The notes under the pieces: model-generated
Told to the model about the DNA's origin: nothing
What the model saw: only the letters and a program-made list of their open reading frames with translations
Databases searched by the model: none
In this document: positions 6,374-10,287 of the stretch, in pieces
How positions within the stretch are numbered: the first letter of the stretch is position 1
Layout of the letters: each line of letters starts with the position of its first letter
Assembly: GCA_017396925.1 (NCBI GenBank)
Contig: JAFQKM010000298.1
Location: 1 to 10,287 of the forward strand
Reading direction: 5' to 3'
DNA: 10,287 nt
Origin: Clostridia bacterium
Lineage (GTDB): Bacteria; Bacillota; Clostridia; Oscillospirales; Butyricicoccaceae
Position numbers and translations under genes: made by a program

Positions 6374-7105
6374 ATGATCCAACTGCAAGACGTATATAAG
6401 CTCTATCATATGGGCGACAGCGTTGTCCGCGCATTGGACGGCGTGACCATCACCATCGAAAAGGGCGAGTTTGTGGCCATTGTCGGCCAGTCGGGCTCGG
6501 GCAAGTCGACCTGTATGAACATCATCGGCTGCCTCGATGTTCCCACATCGGGCACCTATAAACTGAATGGCATCGACGTATCGACCATGGATGACGATAT
6601 GCAGGCTGCCATCCGCAACCGATTCCTTGGCTTTATCTTTCAGCAGTACAACCTGATCCCCAAGCTCAATGTGGTGGAAAATGTCGAGCTGCCGCTGCTC
6701 TATTCGGGCATGAGCGCTTCCGAGCGCCGTGCCGCTGCCATGCGTGCGCTGGAGCGTGTCGGCCTGACCGACAAGGCGAAAAACCGCCCCAATCAGCTGT
6801 CGGGCGGCCAGCAGCAGCGTGTATCGATCGCCCGCGCTCTGGCCGGCGATCCGGCCGTCATTCTGGCCGACGAGCCCACAGGCGCCCTCGACTCGAGAAC
6901 CGGCCGCGAGGTGCTGGAGTTCCTGCAGGAGCTCAACCGCGACGGCCGCACCATTGTACTGATCACCCACGATAATTCCATCGCCGTCAAGGCCAACCGC
7001 ATCATCCGTCTGGCCGACGGCAAGATCGTCTATGACGGCGATGCAAAGGATCCCCGGGCCGTTGTTGTCCCGCAGGAGGAAGGGGAGGGCGGTTATGGAC
7101 TTTAG
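6374..7105 (+). CDS. ABC transporter ATP-binding protein (MacB/LolD type)
   Basis: This 243-residue cytoplasmic ATPase powers the permease encoded downstream. Visible motifs: Walker A GQSGSGKS (38-45), Q-loop glutamine near 90, signature LSGGQQQR (142-149), Walker B ending VILADEPTG (162-170) and the switch histidine in ITHD (197-200). All catalytic residues are present. The sequence is typical of the MacB/LolD/FtsE branch, whose ATPases work with four-helix permeases that move substrates outside the membrane or transmit mechanical force, rather than of importers. In Gram-negative MacB the ATPase and permease are fused; here they are separate, as in Bacillus YknY and YknZ. The gene starts 7 bases after the adaptor stop, and its last 11 bases overlap the permease gene, so the three products are probably made in step. 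Confidence 0.96.
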   Translation: MIQLQDVYKLYHMGDSVVRALDGVTITIEKGEFVAIVGQSGSGKSTCMNIIGCLDVPTSGTYKLNGIDVSTMDDDMQAAIRNRFLGFIFQQYNLIPKLNVVENVELPLLYSGMSASERRAAAMRALERVGLTDKAKNRPNQLSGGQQQRVSIARALAGDPAVILADEPTGALDSRTGREVLEFLQELNRDGRTIVLITHDNSIAVKANRIIRLADGKIVYDGDAKDPRAVVVPQEEGEGGYGL

Positions 7106-8273
7106 GCAATCCTTTATTCTGGCCATCAAATCGCTGGCCACCAGCAAGGCCCGTGCGGCTCTGACCATGCTGGGCATCATCATCGGCGTCGCTGCCGTTA
7201 TCGTTATCATCAGTCTGGGCGACGGCCTGACCGATATGGTCAATGAAAACTTCGAGAATATGGGCACCAATCTGCTGATGGTCTCGATCATGGGCCGCGG
7301 CACCGACGAAGCGGTGACCGAAGAGGATATGTTTCAACTGGCGCTGGACAATCCACAGGCCATCGCGGCGGTCAGCCCGGTGATCTCCTGCATGAGCCGC
7401 AACAAGATCGGCGGCGAGGTGCTGACCTCCACCAGTGTTTCGGGCGTTTCCGAGCAGTATGCCGATATCAAGAGCTTTACGCTGACATCGGGCCGTTTTC
7501 TGCAGTATGCCGACGTCTTTAAAATGGGCAAGGTCTGCGTCATCGGTTCCTATGTCAACGACGAATATTTTCAGGGCAAGGGCCTGGGCGGCACCGTCCG
7601 CATCGGCGGCGACAACTATACCGTTGTCGGCACGCTGGAGGAAAAGGCCGGTTATGGCCGCGGTTCGGATGATGACTATATCTACATCCCCTATACCAAT
7701 GCCCAGCGTCTGAGCGGCAATGCCCGCACCAATATGTATAATTTCAGCGCCGCCAGTGCCGAGAATACCAAGGAGGCCCAGTGGCTTATTGAAGATAAGC
7801 TGCAGCGCGCCTATGGCGACGACGAGAATGCCTATATGATCATCAGTATGTCGGAAATGCTGGGCATCATGTCGACCATTCAGGACACCATGCTCAGCGT
7901 TTTGGTGGCCATCGCCGGTATTTCGCTGCTGGTCGGCGGCATCGGCATTATGAATATCATGCTGGTTTCGGTCACCGAGCGCACACGCGAGATCGGTATC
8001 CGCAAATCGCTGGGCGCCAAACAGAAGGATATCCGCAGCCAGTTCATCATCGAGGCGGGCACCACTTCGGCGGTGGGCGGCGTCATCGGCATCCTGGTGG
8101 GTATCACGGCAGCCGGTATTGCCGGCAATGCCCTTGGCATCAAAGCCATTCCGTCGGTAACCGCCATTGCCGTATCCTTCGGCGTATCGGTGGCCGTCGG
8201 CGTTATCTTTGGCTATCTGCCGGCCAACAAGGCGGCAAAGCTCAATCCCATCGATGCTTTGCGTTATGAATAA
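7095..8273 (+). CDS. MacB/FtsX-type ABC transporter permease
   Basis: This 392-residue membrane protein has the MacB layout: one helix near the N-terminus (about 21-43), a large extracytoplasmic domain (about 44-262) and three C-terminal helices (about 266-290, 322-348, 353-375) that form the FtsX domain. Between helices 2 and 3 a cytoplasmic segment, SVTERTREIGIRKSLGA (292-308), carries the coupling helix that contacts the ATPase and is strongly conserved in the family. The start is ATG 7095, preceded by a GGGGAGG site; the frame stays open further upstream, but that part lies inside the ATPase gene. It overlaps the ATPase gene by 11 bases and lies 13 bases before the SLH gene. Partners should be the ATPase and the duplicated adaptor. 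The substrate cannot be read from the sequence; peptides, lipids and antibiotics are known for relatives. Confidence 0.95.
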   Translation: MDFRQSFILAIKSLATSKARAALTMLGIIIGVAAVIVIISLGDGLTDMVNENFENMGTNLLMVSIMGRGTDEAVTEEDMFQLALDNPQAIAAVSPVISCMSRNKIGGEVLTSTSVSGVSEQYADIKSFTLTSGRFLQYADVFKMGKVCVIGSYVNDEYFQGKGLGGTVRIGGDNYTVVGTLEEKAGYGRGSDDDYIYIPYTNAQRLSGNARTNMYNFSAASAENTKEAQWLIEDKLQRAYGDDENAYMIISMSEMLGIMSTIQDTMLSVLVAIAGISLLVGGIGIMNIMLVSVTERTREIGIRKSLGAKQKDIRSQFIIEAGTTSAVGGVIGILVGITAAGIAGNALGIKAIPSVTAIAVSFGVSVAVGVIFGYLPANKAAKLNPIDALRYE

Positions 8274-8286
8274 GGGAGGAAGTTGT

Positions 8287-10143
8287 ATGATCAAAAGAAA
8301 ACTGGCCTGGGTGCTGGCACTGTGCACTCTGCTGACCACCCTCTGCCTGCCGGTTTCGGCCGCCGGTGCCGATCTGGAAGGGGAGATCCTGCCCGTACTG
8401 GCCGTTATGGGCGTTATGAACGGCGATGAAGCGGGCAATCTGGATCTGAACCGCAGCGTCACTCGCGCCGAGTTCGTCAAGATGGCCATTGCCGCATCGG
8501 CGCATAAAAACCGCGGCAAGGCCCCTTCGGCCATTTCGCCCTATCCCGATGTCCGTGCCGGTGCATGGCATTCGGGCTATATCACAGCTGCCCGTGATCT
8601 GGGCCTGATCACAGGTTATCTCGACGGCACCTTCCGCCCCGACAATACGGTCACGCTGGAAGAGGCCCTGTCGATCCTGCTGAAGATCATGGGGTATGGC
8701 GGCACCGATTTTGCCGCCGGCTGGCCCACCGCCTATATGACCCTTTACCACAGCCTCGGCATGGATGAAGGCATGACCGCCCTGCAGGGCGATCGCCTGA
8801 CCCGCCGCGACTGCGCCATTCTTGTCTATAATGCCCTCAATGCCAGGGCCAAGACCGGTACTGTCTATGCCCAGCAGCTGGGCTATGCCCTCGACAGCAC
8901 CGGAAAGATCAATTATGCTTCTCTGGTCCGCAGCCTGACCGAAGGTCCTGTGCTGCTGGAGAGCACCGTTGAGGCCGCGGTCGGCTTCACGCCTGTGACG
9001 GTCAACCGCGACCGCACAGCAGCCTCTGCCGCGCAGCTGCAGTATGGCGACGTCCTTTATTATAATAAGGACATCCGCGCCGTATGGGCCTACAGCACCA
9101 AGGTCAGCGGCATTGTACAGGCCATCAGCCCTTCGACCATGGCGCCTTCGGCCGTTACGGTCTCGGGCATGACGGTCGGCCTGGGCAGCTCGTCGGTCAT
9201 TTATGCCTTCTCCGATCTGGGCACCGTTCAGACCGGCGATGCCGTCACATTGCTGCTGGGCGCCGGTGAACAGGCGGTATTCGTCCTGACCGGTGAAGCG
9301 GCCTCCGAGACGGTTTACGGTGTTGTCACATCGGTCGGCACCAGCGCCCAGAGCGGCGGCCTGGGCACAGTCATCACGCAGCAGAGCGTCACCATCGCCG
9401 CAAGCGACGGCCGCAGCTACAGCTATCCCTACAGCAAGGACGACCTGAAGGCCGGTACCGCCGTCAAGGTCACGCTGGACAGGGACGGTGTTTCGATCCG
9501 CAAGGCCCGCGACGGCGAGAGCCTCAGCGGCAAAATCAGGGGCGGCAAGCTGGATGGCTGCATCATCGACGGCGATACAAAGGCCATCGATGTGCTGGGC
9601 GGACGTATGGTCAAGGTCGATGCTGCCCGTCTGGAAGGTGTATCGATCAAGAGCCGGGATGTCCTGTTTGCCAAAACCGATGGCGAAGGGCACATCGAGC
9701 ATCTGATCCTCGACAATGTCACCGGCGACAATCGCGACTACGGTGTGGCCACAGTGGCCTTCGAGAGCCCCGATATCATGTATGTGCCCAGTTCCTATGT
9801 CATCATGGTGGGCACTGCGGTCAAGACCCATTCGGCCAATGCCACCTATGGGCTGGAGGTCGGCCCCTGCGGCATCGAGTATAAAGCCGATGGCGCCATC
9901 AGCCGTCTGGTCGATCTGAAGGAACAGCCCATCACCCATCTGGGCGCCTTTGAAGCCGAACTCAAGGACGGCAAAGAGGTTCCGCTGGCCGCCGGTATTC
10001 AGGTATGGCTGGAGGAGGACGGCAGTTATTATCTGTCGAGCCTGCAGCAGGTCTCCCTCGATACCCATAAGCTGACCGCCCATTATGATCGGTTGGGCGA
10101 AGACGGCGGCCGTGTGCGCGTCATCATCGCAGAAGAAAAGTAA
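8287..10143 (+). CDS. Secreted SLH-domain protein with tandem beta-rich repeats
   Basis: This 618-residue protein should be exported and held on the cell wall. The start is ATG 8287, with GGAGGA at 8275-8280 before it; the frame is open further upstream, but only inside the permease gene. A signal peptide (KRK, hydrophobic core, likely cleavage after VSA near 25) is followed by three S-layer-homology motifs (about 31-70, 86-137, 145-187). Such motifs normally bind pyruvylated wall polymer. Only the first has the canonical TRAE (59-62); the others read TLEE and TRRD, so binding may be weaker. The rest (about 220-618) was not recognised. It is Val/Gly/Ser-rich, probably beta-strand, and shows a repeat of about 70 residues marked by Gly275, Gly345, Gly415 and Gly486. 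No catalytic motif was seen. It is the last gene of the exporter operon, 13 bases after the permease, which suggests a shared job or shared regulation. Confidence 0.9.
   Translation: MIKRKLAWVLALCTLLTTLCLPVSAAGADLEGEILPVLAVMGVMNGDEAGNLDLNRSVTRAEFVKMAIAASAHKNRGKAPSAISPYPDVRAGAWHSGYITAARDLGLITGYLDGTFRPDNTVTLEEALSILLKIMGYGGTDFAAGWPTAYMTLYHSLGMDEGMTALQGDRLTRRDCAILVYNALNARAKTGTVYAQQLGYALDSTGKINYASLVRSLTEGPVLLESTVEAAVGFTPVTVNRDRTAASAAQLQYGDVLYYNKDIRAVWAYSTKVSGIVQAISPSTMAPSAVTVSGMTVGLGSSSVIYAFSDLGTVQTGDAVTLLLGAGEQAVFVLTGEAASETVYGVVTSVGTSAQSGGLGTVITQQSVTIAASDGRSYSYPYSKDDLKAGTAVKVTLDRDGVSIRKARDGESLSGKIRGGKLDGCIIDGDTKAIDVLGGRMVKVDAARLEGVSIKSRDVLFAKTDGEGHIEHLILDNVTGDNRDYGVATVAFESPDIMYVPSSYVIMVGTAVKTHSANATYGLEVGPCGIEYKADGAISRLVDLKEQPITHLGAFEAELKDGKEVPLAAGIQVWLEEDGSYYLSSLQQVSLDTHKLTAHYDRLGEDGGRVRVIIAEEK
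9103..9921 (+). repeat. About four diverged protein repeats of roughly 70 residues in the SLH protein
   Basis: Repeat starts are marked by VSGIV (residue 273), VYGVV (343), LSGKI (413) and DYGVA (484), with steps of 70, 70 and 71 residues. Most units end in a strand-like stretch such as GDAVTLLL, GTAVKVTL or RDVLFAK; the segment before the first repeat has a similar end (GDVLYY near 254). Divergence is high at the DNA level, so these are old protein repeats, not recent DNA duplications. Found by eye. Confidence 0.5.
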
Positions 10144-10147
10144 GCAG

Positions 10148-10184
10148 AGATCCTGCCCGTATTGCCGGGCAGGATCTTTTTTTT
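10148..10184 (+). terminator. Rho-independent terminator of the exporter/SLH operon
   Basis: Arms 10148-10159 and 10166-10177 pair over 12 bp (AGATCCTGCCCG and its complement) with a 6-base loop, followed by a run of eight T (10177-10184). It lies directly after the SLH gene stop. Confidence 0.94.
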
Positions 10185-10194
10185 ATATGTATAC

Positions 10195-10223
10195 TTTTCA
10201 CTTCAGGAAAGATATGATATAAT
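10195..10223 (+). promoter_or_regulatory. Extended -10 promoter for the gene starting at 10263
   Basis: TGATATAAT (10215-10223) is a perfect extended -10 element. TTTTCA (10195-10200) stands 17 bases upstream of TATAAT as a moderate -35 box. The start codon of the next gene is 39 bases downstream of the -10 box. Confidence 0.7.
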
Positions 10224-10262
10224 CCATATACATGACAACATAAGAATATGGGGGATATCATC

Positions 10263-10287
10263 ATGATCAATCTCGGCACACTGCTCA
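10263..10287 (+). CDS. Start of an unidentified gene, cut by window end
   Basis: ATG 10263 follows GGGGGA (10250-10255) at 7 bases and opens a frame reading MINLGTLL to the window edge. With the promoter upstream this is probably a real gene start, but eight residues do not allow a product call. Confidence 0.55.

Noticed and set aside
8167..8286. Longer SLH protein beginning inside the permease gene
   Set aside because: A signal peptide begins exactly at ATG 8287 with a strong site at 8275-8280; the extension would bury it.
7002..10083. Long minus-strand open frames opposite the permease and SLH genes (about 7002-8534 and 8242-10083)
   Set aside because: Same codon-bias shadow effect. The plus-strand genes have motifs, ribosome binding sites and operon spacing; the antisense frames show none.
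1..10287. CRISPR arrays, tRNA/rRNA genes, insertion sequences, riboswitches
   Set aside because: No spaced direct repeats, RNA-gene motifs, transposase frames or long structured leaders were seen; all gaps between genes are under 190 bases and hold only promoters and terminators.

Overview
The window reads as a chromosomal stretch of an anaerobic, GC-rich member of the Clostridia, probably Oscillospiraceae/Ruminococcaceae-like. This placement is an inference. It rests on GC-rich genes separated by short AT-rich gaps, strong AGGAGG-type ribosome binding sites, U-tailed hairpin terminators, a 2-hydroxyacyl-CoA-dehydratase-type iron-sulfur protein with its activase, an S-layer-homology (SLH) surface protein, and a MacAB-like exporter without an outer-membrane partner. 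No rRNA, tRNA, CRISPR array, insertion sequence or phage gene was seen.

Layout. (1) 2-1932, plus strand: the 3' part of a Cu(I)-exporting P1B-ATPase (copA) with a heavy-metal-binding (HMA) domain at its C-terminus, overlapping by 4 bp a csoR copper repressor; a terminator follows. (2) 2108-4018, plus strand: a two-gene unit encoding a double-cubane/2-hydroxyacyl-CoA dehydratase-family protein (YjiM-like) and its ATP-dependent [4Fe-4S] activase (YjiL-like), closed by a 15-bp perfect hairpin terminator. (3) 4074-4517, minus strand: a small two-helix membrane protein of unknown function, convergent on that terminator. (4) 4705-10143, plus strand: a tight four-gene operon encoding a membrane-fusion adaptor, an ABC ATPase, a MacB/FtsX-type permease and a secreted SLH protein, ending in a strong terminator. 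(5) 10195-10287: an extended -10 promoter and the first codons of another plus-strand gene.

How the genes work together. copA and csoR form a self-regulated copper-detoxification unit. The YjiM/YjiL pair should be a stand-alone ATP-driven low-potential reductase: the activase injects electrons into the iron-sulfur protein. The four-gene operon should build an exporter in which ATPase and permease act with the adaptor, while the SLH protein sits outside, attached to the wall.

The points most worth a second look are: an in-frame start with its own ribosome binding site inside copA that could make a free CopZ-like chaperone; an adaptor whose whole lipoyl/hairpin/barrel unit is duplicated; an SLH protein in the exporter operon with about 70-residue internal repeats; and a likely double-cubane-cluster reductase pair.
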